Shown: one piece after another, positions 26,057 to 33,685 of the stretch | Layout of the letters: the number at the start of each line of letters is the position of its first letter | How positions within the stretch are numbered: position 1 is the first letter of the stretch | Assembly: GCF_019904175.1 (NCBI RefSeq) | Contig: NZ_CP061913.1 | Coordinates: 186,001-250,000 of the forward strand | DNA length: 64,000 bases | Source: Dactylosporangium vinaceum | GTDB lineage: Bacteria > Actinomycetota > Actinomycetes > Mycobacteriales > Micromonosporaceae | Direction: 5' to 3' | The notes under the pieces: model-generated | Seen by the model: only the letters and a program-made list of their open reading frames with translations | Database searches by the model: none | What the model was told of the DNA's origin: nothing | Program-made: the position numbers and the translations under genes

Positions 26057-29000
26057 TTGAGCGAGTGGGAACCGGCCACCGAGGCCGAGGTCGCCATGCG
26101 TGACGCGCTGCGCGCAAACGACCAGGAGCAGTACTTCCGCATCCTGGCGCGCACCGACGTCCTGCTGCCGATCGCGCCTGACGGGTCGTCGGGCGGCGAG
26201 GGCGGCTGGGGCACCTGGACCACCGAGGGTCGCACGCACGTGCTGGCCTTCACTTCACCGTCCGCGCTGCAGGAGTGCCTGGCGGGACACCCGGGCACGC
26301 ATCGGCGGGTGCCGTTCCGGGACCTGGCCGGGATCTGGCCGAACGTCGAGTGGTGGCTCGCGGTCAACCCCGGGCTGCCCGTCGAGGGGTACCTCCCCTC
26401 CTGGTTCGTCACCCAGATCAGCCGCGGCGACGTCAGGCTGCCCGGCCGCACCCTCGGCGCGCGGGCGCGCATGGAGCAGGCTTCCTCCCGGACCCGGGCA
26501 ACCGCCCAGGTCCCGCTGCGCACCGTGCCGAACCAGCCCGCCCCCACGCCCATCGAGCGCCAGCGCATGAAGGCGGACCAGGGACTCCCCTCGGTCCCGC
26601 CGTCGTCGACGGTGCCGCCCCGGCGTGAGGTACCGCCGCCGGACGTCGCTCCTCCGGGGGCTTTCCTGCCCACGCGGGCCGACCGGCCAATCCACTTCGA
26701 GCGGTCCGCCGGCCGGCCCTTCACGCCGCCGCCCGCCGCTCCCGCTCGTCCCGCACCGCCGGCCGTACCCCCGCCGCCTCCGATCCCACCGGCCGTGCCG
26801 GCCGCGCCGCTCGACAACGGGCCCACCTCGCCCGCGCCCACGTCCGGGGCCGGGTCGATTCGCGGGCGGGCGTCGTTCCCCGGGCCCGGCCCGCGGGGGC
26901 TGTTCGACGATTCCGACCGCAAGTCGCTTGACGTACCGGGGGAGCGGGAACTCTTCACAGGCCTGGACCGGCGCTCCGAGCGGCCGCAGAACGGGGCGCC
27001 CTCCTCGGGGCTACCGGCGCGGCCCTCGAGCGTGCTGCCGTCGTCGCGGCCGGTCGGCAGTGACCCCGGCCTTCCGCCCCGGCCGATCGGAGACCCCGCC
27101 CTTCCACCTCGGCCGACCGGGCGCGACCCCGGGCTGGCACCGCGTCCGCTGAGCGACCCCGGGCTGCCGCCGCGGCCGTTGCGGGAGCCTCGGCCGTTCG
27201 GTGACGGCACCCCGCCCCTGCGGCCCGCGGGTGGCGGCGGCTCCGACCTGCCCGCGCGTCCGGGCGGCTCCGGCCTGCCTCAGCGTCCTATGGGCGGTGA
27301 GCCCGGCCTCCCTCAGCGTCCTATGGGCGGTGAGCCCGGTCTGCCCCAGCGGCCCCTGGGCGGCGAGCCGGGTCTGCCCCAGCGGCCACTCGGTGGCGAG
27401 CCGGGCCTGCCCCAGCGGCCACTTGGTGGGGAGCCCGGCCTCCCGCAGCGGCCGCCGCCCGGGGACGAGGGGCGGGATCCGCGGTACTGGCCGCGGCGCG
27501 AGCCTGCGCGCAGCATCGGTGAGGTCTACACGGAGCACGCCGCGCCCGTCATCCCGGCCGCCTGGTCGCCGCCGCCGGACCTGCCGGTGGTTTCCGGCCC
27601 GCCGCTGCCGACCCGGCAGCCGCAGGCCACGCGGCCCGAGGACATGGCGCCGACGTTCCAGCCCGGTGGCACCCTGCCGCCGCGGCCCGGTCCCGGCCGA
27701 GACCGGCCCGGACTCGGTGGCGAGCGCCCCGGCCCCGGCGGAGAACGGCCCGGGCCCGGTGGCGAGCGCTCCGGAGCCCCGGGCGAGCGCGGCGGGTTCG
27801 GTGGGCCATCGGCGTACCGGTCCGCTGAGCCGCTGCCCCAGCGTCCCCAGCCCGGCGAGTCGTCGGCGCTGCGGTCCGGTGAGCCGCTGCCGTCGCGCCC
27901 CGGAGCCGGCGAGCCCTTCGGAGCCGGTGAGCCGCTGCCGTCGCGTCCGCTGTCGGGCGAGGTGTTCCGGCCCGGCGACCCGTTGCCGACGCGGCCGGGT
28001 GCGGGAGAGCCGTACCGCGCGGGCGATGCACTGCCCTCGCGCCCCGAAGTCGGTGAGCCTTTCCGGGCCGGCGATCCGCTGCCGTCGCGGCCGGGGGCTG
28101 GGCAGCCCTCGGCGTACCGGTCGGGTGAGAGTGCACCGCCCGGGGAAGAGACGCAGCCGATTCCTCCGGGCTGGACCGGTTCGGCCGGGGCGCGCGCGTC
28201 CTCGCCGCCGGGGGACTCCCTGTTCGAGCGGCCCGGGTTCGGGCGCCGCGATGTCGAGCCGCCCGCGGCCGACGAGTCCGTGCGGCCGTTCGGTGACCTC
28301 TCGACCGGTGCGCGCAGTGCCGGGTTCGGGCGGGCCGACCTCGACGAGCACCCGTTCTTCGCCGACGATGCCGCACCCGCCGGCCCGCCGCCGCGTGGGC
28401 TGTTCGACCCGGCGCCGTCGAAGTCGGGCCGGTCCGATCAGGCCGAACCCGGGCAGCCGGGGCCGTCGGGCCAGTGGACGGAGCCGTTCGCGGAGCCGGC
28501 CGCGCCCCCCGCCTGGGCCGCCGCGTCCGCGCCTCCGTCCAGCGCCTCCGCGCCGCCGTCGAACCCGTCTGCGCCGTCGTGGGACGAGCCGCGCCCGGAG
28601 TCCGGCGCGCCCGCCGCGTGGTCGAGCGCCTCGGCGCCGCCTTCGAGCGCGCCCGCGCCGCCGTGGGACGAGCCGCGGTCGAGTGCGCCCGGCGCGGCGT
28701 GGGATGAGCAGCGGTCCGGCTCGTGGGACGGGCCGAGCGAGCCTGAGTCGCGGACCGAGGCCGGCACCGAGCAGCCGGGCGGGTTCTTCAGCGGGCGGGC
28801 GGAAGTACAGTCGCCGTTTTTCCAGGCGGAGCCGCAGCCGTCCTTGTTCGGCGAGCCGCCGGCGTCCGAGCCGAGCCAGGCTGAGCAGCGGGCCTTCTTC
28901 GACGATGAGCCGGAGCCGCGGCCGTTCAGCGCGTTCGGTGAGGCGCGGGAGGACGACCCGCCGATTCGGGACCCGTACGCCGCTCTCGCCGACCTCCGGT

Positions 29001-30775
29001 CCGAGCCCGACACCGATGACGAGCCGGTGCAGCTGTCGTTCGCGTCCGGGGCCCAGGACCTGGTCGAGCACCCGCCGGTCGAGCCGCTTCGCGATGAGCC
29101 GCTCCCGAAGGAGCCGATCCGCGAGGAGCCCCAGGAGCCCCCGGCCCCGGTCAGCTGGGCCGAGTCGGCCTGGTCGGCGTCGACGCCCTCGGAGTCGAGC
29201 TGGTCGACGTCGATCGAGACCGGGCCGGAGAAGGACAACACCGGGTCGTTCTTCCTTGTCGCGCCGGCCCGGGAGAGCGACGAGCGGGCACCCGAGGAGC
29301 CGTCGCCCTCGCTGCGCACGTTCTTCGAGGACGGCGCGGCCGAGCGGCCGGACTTCCAGCAGGAGACGGTGCACGACTTCCGGCCGGTGAACGAGCCCGC
29401 GCCGGCGTACGAGGCCGCGCCGGTTCCCGAGCCGGAGTCACAGGCCGAGCCGGTGGCCGCCGTCGAGCCGGAGCCGGTCATCGAGCCGGAAGCCGCGCCC
29501 ACCAGCGGTGGCGGCGCGACGACGCAGGGGTTCCGGCCCACGCTCGAGGATTCGCTGCCGTCGACCGGGCCCGGGTATCAGGCCGGGCTCGAAGCAACGC
29601 CCGAATCCGGTGTCGCGTGGGGGTACCAGAGCGACGAGCCGCTCGCCATCGAGCCGGTCTACGAGCCGGAGATCGTGGAGGACGCGCCGCCGGTCCGCCT
29701 GCACGACGAGATCGTCGATGCCGAGGTCGTGACGACCGAGCAGGACGCGCCGGCCGCCGGGGAGACGGTGCCGCCGGAGGCGGAGGAGCCGCGGCCCAAG
29801 GTGATCTCGGCCGCCGATTTTCGGCCGGCCAACACGGTCGAGAAGGACCTGTTCGAGGCGGTCCAGGCCAACAGCACCGACCGGTTCCTGTCGACGCTGC
29901 TGCTGGCCAAGGTGATGATCCCGTTCTGGACCGGCGACGGGCCGATCGAGCCTGCGCGGTGGCGCACCGAGCACATGAACGGCCTGCCGCACCTCGTCGT
30001 GTTCACGTCGCAGGAGCGGATGACCGAGCGTCTCGGCGAGGACGCGCGCGGTAGCTGGATCAAGTTCACCCGGATGATCCGGCACTGGCCGCCCGGTGAC
30101 CAGCTGGCGTTCGCGATCAACCCGGAGACCCCGGCCGGCGCGGTGCTGCCCGGCACCGAGGTCGTGCAGCTCGCGAGCTGGGCCACCGAGATGGGGCTCG
30201 GCGTCGACGACCCGGAGGACGAGCAGCCGGTGGCCGCCGCGGCGAAGCCGGAGCCGGTGGCCGAGAAGCGTCAGGCGTACGAGCCGCCGGGCTCCGGTCG
30301 CGAGCAGGTCATGCAGAAGCCGATCTCGCCCGAGCAGCTCTCGTACTATCTGGAGCGCAACTACGACCGCGTCTCCGGCTTCGTGCACCGGGCCGGCGAG
30401 GTCGCGCACCTGGAGACGCCCGAGCAGCTGTACAACGCGCTCGGGCTCAGCTACGCCGGGTCATCGTTCAAGCCCGACGCCGAGGAGGCGTACGTCCTGC
30501 GCTGGATCGCCTACCGCGGCGACCTGTACCGCATCCCCTACGGCGGGCAATCGCAGGAGGCCATGCGGGCCATGGAGGGCTGGGTCATCGAGCGCGGACC
30601 GTTCCGCGGCAACGGCTTCGCCCCGAGCGAGACCGGCGACGTGATCGCCGAGTTCAAGGTCGACAGCGCCCGCCTGCCGCACAACGCCGAGCTCTGGCGC
30701 CTGCGCCGGGACGGCCGCCAGGACCTGATCGCCCGCCTCGACGCCGACGGACCGGCGTGGCGGAAGGGGCCGTAG
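26057..30775 (+). CDS. Giant protein with two SseB-like domains, long Pro-rich repeat linker and novel C-terminal domain
   Basis: The 1572-residue product starts with an SseB-like domain (about residues 13-135, LRANDQEQYFRILARTDVLL to VTQISRGDVRLPG). A second SseB-like domain lies at about 1258-1375 (LFEAVQANSTDRFLSTLLLA). Between them are roughly 1100 residues of Pro/Gly/Glu/Ser-rich sequence. This includes 11-residue repeats LPQRPxGGEPG near 407-470 and about 18-residue repeats containing GDPLPSRPGAGEP near 580-690. The C-terminal 150 residues (about 1425-1572) form a separate conserved-looking domain, including SGFVHRAGEVAHLETPEQLY and LYRIPYGGQ, that I do not recognise. There is no signal peptide. 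The start is TTG 26057 after GAAGAGGGGG. It follows the ESX genes and is 19 bases from a small gene. A role with ESX, as effector or chaperone, is inference. Confidence 0.75.
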   Translation: MSEWEPATEAEVAMRDALRANDQEQYFRILARTDVLLPIAPDGSSGGEGGWGTWTTEGRTHVLAFTSPSALQECLAGHPGTHRRVPFRDLAGIWPNVEWWLAVNPGLPVEGYLPSWFVTQISRGDVRLPGRTLGARARMEQASSRTRATAQVPLRTVPNQPAPTPIERQRMKADQGLPSVPPSSTVPPRREVPPPDVAPPGAFLPTRADRPIHFERSAGRPFTPPPAAPARPAPPAVPPPPPIPPAVPAAPLDNGPTSPAPTSGAGSIRGRASFPGPGPRGLFDDSDRKSLDVPGERELFTGLDRRSERPQNGAPSSGLPARPSSVLPSSRPVGSDPGLPPRPIGDPALPPRPTGRDPGLAPRPLSDPGLPPRPLREPRPFGDGTPPLRPAGGGGSDLPARPGGSGLPQRPMGGEPGLPQRPMGGEPGLPQRPLGGEPGLPQRPLGGEPGLPQRPLGGEPGLPQRPPPGDEGRDPRYWPRREPARSIGEVYTEHAAPVIPAAWSPPPDLPVVSGPPLPTRQPQATRPEDMAPTFQPGGTLPPRPGPGRDRPGLGGERPGPGGERPGPGGERSGAPGERGGFGGPSAYRSAEPLPQRPQPGESSALRSGEPLPSRPGAGEPFGAGEPLPSRPLSGEVFRPGDPLPTRPGAGEPYRAGDALPSRPEVGEPFRAGDPLPSRPGAGQPSAYRSGESAPPGEETQPIPPGWTGSAGARASSPPGDSLFERPGFGRRDVEPPAADESVRPFGDLSTGARSAGFGRADLDEHPFFADDAAPAGPPPRGLFDPAPSKSGRSDQAEPGQPGPSGQWTEPFAEPAAPPAWAAASAPPSSASAPPSNPSAPSWDEPRPESGAPAAWSSASAPPSSAPAPPWDEPRSSAPGAAWDEQRSGSWDGPSEPESRTEAGTEQPGGFFSGRAEVQSPFFQAEPQPSLFGEPPASEPSQAEQRAFFDDEPEPRPFSAFGEAREDDPPIRDPYAALADLRSEPDTDDEPVQLSFASGAQDLVEHPPVEPLRDEPLPKEPIREEPQEPPAPVSWAESAWSASTPSESSWSTSIETGPEKDNTGSFFLVAPARESDERAPEEPSPSLRTFFEDGAAERPDFQQETVHDFRPVNEPAPAYEAAPVPEPESQAEPVAAVEPEPVIEPEAAPTSGGGATTQGFRPTLEDSLPSTGPGYQAGLEATPESGVAWGYQSDEPLAIEPVYEPEIVEDAPPVRLHDEIVDAEVVTTEQDAPAAGETVPPEAEEPRPKVISAADFRPANTVEKDLFEAVQANSTDRFLSTLLLAKVMIPFWTGDGPIEPARWRTEHMNGLPHLVVFTSQERMTERLGEDARGSWIKFTRMIRHWPPGDQLAFAINPETPAGAVLPGTEVVQLASWATEMGLGVDDPEDEQPVAAAAKPEPVAEKRQAYEPPGSGREQVMQKPISPEQLSYYLERNYDRVSGFVHRAGEVAHLETPEQLYNALGLSYAGSSFKPDAEEAYVLRWIAYRGDLYRIPYGGQSQEAMRAMEGWVIERGPFRGNGFAPSETGDVIAEFKVDSARLPHNAELWRLRRDGRQDLIARLDADGPAWRKGP
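27277..27455 (+). repeat. 33-base coding repeats in the double-SseB gene
   Basis: About five to six in-frame copies of a 33-base unit encode LPQRPxGGEPG, with x Met or Leu. The copies differ mostly at third positions, so they are under reading-frame constraint, unlike the intergenic arrays. Confidence 0.85.
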
Positions 30776-30794
30776 TGACCCGAGAGGCGACGCT

Positions 30795-31160
30795 GTGATC
30801 CGCGACGGCTACGCGGCGCGCTGGCACGGCGCCGAGTACGAGGCCAGCCCCGACGGCGACGACGTGCGCCTGTACCGCCCCGACCCGAGCGCCGGCTTCG
30901 ACGAGGTGCGCCCGGGCCGCTACCGCCGCATCGTCCCGCGCGGCGAGGTCGACGAGCTGGTCTACGTCCGCACCACCTGCTTCTGGCGGGCCGAGCCGTT
31001 CATCGTGCTGGGCGAGCACGAGGGCTGGCTGCGCGTGGAGTACACGGGCGGCCGCGCCCCCGCCGCCGCCGAACTCGGCCTCGAAGAGTTTGATTACGGC
31101 GTATACCAAGGCTGGGCCCCGCGCGCCGAAGTCAGCGAGCTGCGCGAATACCGCGTATAG
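30795..31160 (+). CDS. Small conserved protein paired with the double-SseB gene
   Basis: A 121-residue soluble protein, rich in Tyr, Trp, Arg and acidic residues, with no signal peptide or membrane segment. GTG 30795 has GAGAGG 7 bases upstream and lies 19 bases after the giant gene, so the two are almost certainly co-transcribed. Segments such as VYVRTTCFWRAEPFIVLGEHEGWLRVEYTGG suggest a compact beta-rich fold. A small gene directly behind a multi-domain protein with a distinct C-terminal domain is the layout of toxin/immunity pairs, but no toxin or immunity family is recognised here. I remember similar adjacent gene pairs in Micromonosporaceae annotated as hypothetical. Confidence 0.75.
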   Translation: MIRDGYAARWHGAEYEASPDGDDVRLYRPDPSAGFDEVRPGRYRRIVPRGEVDELVYVRTTCFWRAEPFIVLGEHEGWLRVEYTGGRAPAAAELGLEEFDYGVYQGWAPRAEVSELREYRV

Positions 31161-31281
31161 AAAAAAATACAGCGTAGAAAAACCATGACTCGGGTCCGCG
31201 GTGCCTGCGGTCCGCTCCTCCCGCGAGACACCGGTCGGCGCCAGGGCGCCTCCCTTCGGCGTCCGCGGTGCCTGCGGTGCG

Positions 31282-31310
31282 AAAAACAGGGGCGCCGGGC
31301 GGCGCCGGCC
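31282..31310 (-). terminator. Terminator of the alpha/beta hydrolase gene
   Basis: Read on the minus strand, a GGCGCC-GCCC-GGCGCC stem is followed by CCTGTTTTT. It lies 20 bases past the hydrolase stop. Confidence 0.65.
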
Positions 31311-31330
31311 ACGTGAATGTGGCAGGCGGC

Positions 31331-32254
31331 TCAGGCCGCCTTGGCCCAGCGGATCAGCTCGCCGTTCACCAGGTCGGGCTGCTCCAGGTGCGGGAAGTGG
31401 GCGGCGTTCGGCAGGAGGCGCCACTCGTACTCGGCCAGCACGTAGCGGCCCGAGCCCTGGGCGGTGCGCGGCAGCACGGCCGGGTCCATCGCCCCGTGCA
31501 GCTGCAAGGTCGGAGCCGTGATCGGCTGCTGGAGCAGCTTCACGAACCGGTAGCCCTGCAGCTTCAACGCCGAGCGCACGGCCCACCGGTACGTCTCCAG
31601 CGCACAGAACGCCGCCTGCGGGATCTGCATCGCGGAGCGGCACACGGCCTCGTACTCGCGGTACGACTCCCGGGCCGTCCAATCCGGCGCGCCCCAGCGC
31701 CGCAGATAGTCGCCGACGAGCGCCGCATTGCGGCGGGTCAGGACGTGTTCGAAGCGTGGCACCTGGAAGCGCAGCACCGGCCCAGCCGCGGCCAGCTGGC
31801 CCCGGGGATCGGTGACAAGCCCGGCGCGCAGCCGCAGCGGGTGGGCGGCGCCGAGGACGACCAGGCGGCGGACCATCTTCGGGTGGAAGGCGGCGGTGGC
31901 CCAGCCGATCATGCCGCCGTACCCGGCCCCGACCAGGATCGCGCTGCGCTCTCCGAGGGCGCGGATGAGCCCGGCCACGTCGCCGGCCATCGTGTAGCCG
32001 TCGTAGCCGCGCGGGGGCTTGTCGCTCGCCCCGTAGCCGCGCAGGTCGACGGCGACCGCGCGGAAGCCGGCGTCGGCCAGGGCGGTCAGCTGGTTGTGCC
32101 AGGCGTACCAGAACTCGGGGAAGCCGTGCAGGAGCAGCACCAGCGGTCCGGTGCCCGCCTCCACCACGTGGAATCGGTTGCCGTTGGCGCTGACGAATCG
32201 GTGCGACCATGGCCCGTCGATCATGACGCTGGAGTCGTCAACCGATAAGTTCAT
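31331..32254 (-). CDS. Alpha/beta hydrolase, epoxide-hydrolase-like, nucleophile replaced by Gly
   Basis: The 307-residue product has the epoxide hydrolase subfamily layout. The oxyanion-hole motif is HGFPE (43-47), a typical cap region follows, the acid is Asp257 (GAMDP) and the base His286 (NAAHFPHLEQP). The nucleophile elbow, usually V-G-H-D-W-G-G, reads V-G-A-G-Y-G-G at 108-114, so position 111 is Gly where Asp should be. The codon is GGG, clearly readable. By family knowledge this should abolish the covalent mechanism, so either the protein is non-catalytic or another residue serves. It stands alone, divergent from the C45 peptidase gene. Confidence 0.85.
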   Translation of the reverse strand: MNLSVDDSSVMIDGPWSHRFVSANGNRFHVVEAGTGPLVLLLHGFPEFWYAWHNQLTALADAGFRAVAVDLRGYGASDKPPRGYDGYTMAGDVAGLIRALGERSAILVGAGYGGMIGWATAAFHPKMVRRLVVLGAAHPLRLRAGLVTDPRGQLAAAGPVLRFQVPRFEHVLTRRNAALVGDYLRRWGAPDWTARESYREYEAVCRSAMQIPQAAFCALETYRWAVRSALKLQGYRFVKLLQQPITAPTLQLHGAMDPAVLPRTAQGSGRYVLAEYEWRLLPNAAHFPHLEQPDLVNGELIRWAKAA

Positions 32255-32303
32255 GCCGCTCAGCGTAGGGCTAAGCGGTACCGAATCACGTCAGGCGACC
32301 GAC

Positions 32304-32309
32304 TAGGGT
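32304..32309 (+). promoter_or_regulatory. Probable -10 element of a leaderless gene
   Basis: TAGGGT lies 8 bases before the ATG of the C45 peptidase gene, so transcription would start at or next to the ATG. No Shine-Dalgarno is present. A clear -35 element is not seen. Confidence 0.4.
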
Positions 32310-32317
32310 TACTGCAT

Positions 32318-33427
32318 ATGCAGTCGCCGTTGCCGCTTATCACCACTTCGGGTACACCCCGTAAGTGCGGCAACACGTATGGTTCTCTGGCCGCCTCGGC
32401 AATTGCCGCGAACACCGCAAACTACATGGCCCGGTTCGCCGACGCCGGGATCGGCGCCGAGCGGGTGCGCGAATACGGAGCGTTATTCCGAGCAGCCTCT
32501 CATCGGTATGCTCCACGGGTCGCGGAAATGCTCGACGGCGTCGCCGAAGGTGCCCGGATCGACGTCGACGAGATATACGCGCTCAATGGCCGCACCGAGC
32601 TGATCTACAGCGTGGACCCGGGTGTCACGCCGACCCGGGAGCCCGCCGAATGCACCGCGATCGCCGTGCTCGGCGAGCGCAGCGCCACCGGCCACACCCT
32701 GCTGGCCCAGAACTGGGACTGGCACCCCGATCAGCGCCCCTACGCCCTGCTCCTCGACACCACCGACGATCAGGGCCGCCGCGTGCTGGCGCTCACCGAG
32801 GCCGGCATGCTCGCCAAGGCCGGCCTCAACAATGCGGGCCTCGGCGTCGGGGTCAACATGCTCGGCACCGTCCGTGACCGCCGCGACGGCGGTGTCCCGT
32901 ATCACGTGCTGCTCCGCGCCGCGCTCGAGGCGCCGCACCTCGGCGGTGCGATAAAGGCCGTCTGCGCGACCCCGCGCGGGGCGAGCATCAACCTGCTCCT
33001 GGCCCAGGCGTACCCCGACGGCACGCCCGGCGAGGCGATCGACGTCGAGGTGGGGCCGGACGGTGTCGGCTTCCTCCACCCCGTCGAGGGCGTGATCACG
33101 CACGCCAACCACTTCGAGAGCTCCCTGGCGGCCGGCGACACCCTGCAGTACATCGGCGGCTCATCGTTCTTTCGCGCGGCGCGGGCCCGGCGCCTCCTCG
33201 GGACCGGCCGCATCGAGGAGGACCGGATCAAGGGGGTGCTGCGCGACCATGGCGGCTTTCCGCAGTCCATCTGCCGGCACGACGAGCCGGACGCCGCCGA
33301 CGCGGATCGAACCGAGTCGCTGTTCTCGCTCGTGCTCGACCTCGACGAACTGCGTATGTCGATTACCGACGGGCCGCCGTGCCGCGCTGTGGAGTATCAC
33401 CACATACGCCTGGGCGAATCCGGCTGA
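32318..33427 (+). CDS. C45-family peptidase / acyl-CoA:6-aminopenicillanate acyltransferase-like
   Basis: This Ntn-hydrolase family includes fungal isopenicillin-N acyltransferase and many bacterial amidases of unknown substrate. The precursor is cleaved before a Cys that becomes the N-terminal nucleophile; here that is Cys112 in AECTAIAV. The 369-residue product has the N-terminal G-x-x-YG motif CGNTYGSLAAS, ALNGRTEL near residue 88, QNWDWHP near 129 and THANHFES in the second half, all family hallmarks. It lacks a signal peptide. ATG 32318 follows a -10-like TAGGGT closely, suggesting a leaderless transcript. No penicillin-type gene cluster is nearby, so the substrate is unknown. Confidence 0.87.
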   Translation: MQSPLPLITTSGTPRKCGNTYGSLAASAIAANTANYMARFADAGIGAERVREYGALFRAASHRYAPRVAEMLDGVAEGARIDVDEIYALNGRTELIYSVDPGVTPTREPAECTAIAVLGERSATGHTLLAQNWDWHPDQRPYALLLDTTDDQGRRVLALTEAGMLAKAGLNNAGLGVGVNMLGTVRDRRDGGVPYHVLLRAALEAPHLGGAIKAVCATPRGASINLLLAQAYPDGTPGEAIDVEVGPDGVGFLHPVEGVITHANHFESSLAAGDTLQYIGGSSFFRAARARRLLGTGRIEEDRIKGVLRDHGGFPQSICRHDEPDAADADRTESLFSLVLDLDELRMSITDGPPCRAVEYHHIRLGESG

Positions 33428-33685
33428 ATCGGACAACCGAAAGAGTTGCAGCGCCACCTTAAATGTATCTGTGTAAACCTGGCCCTTACAACGTTGTTGT
33501 GACGAGCGTTTCGGCAGCTCAGGGCCGCAACGGAGCCGACCGTCACATAGCCCGTGACCATCGGTCACCGCGGTTGTCTTAAGTCTTGATCAGTGCGCTT
33601 CAAGCGTGGGTTGTTTGCCATCTGACCAGCAACTACCTTCCGCTAACGACATACGCGCCCCAATTCGTCTGATCGGGACCTGTAG

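Noticed and set aside
26057..30775. TNT, ADP-ribosyltransferase or nuclease toxin domain at the C-terminus of the SseB protein
   Set aside because: None of the motifs of these families could be lined up, so no toxin class was assigned.
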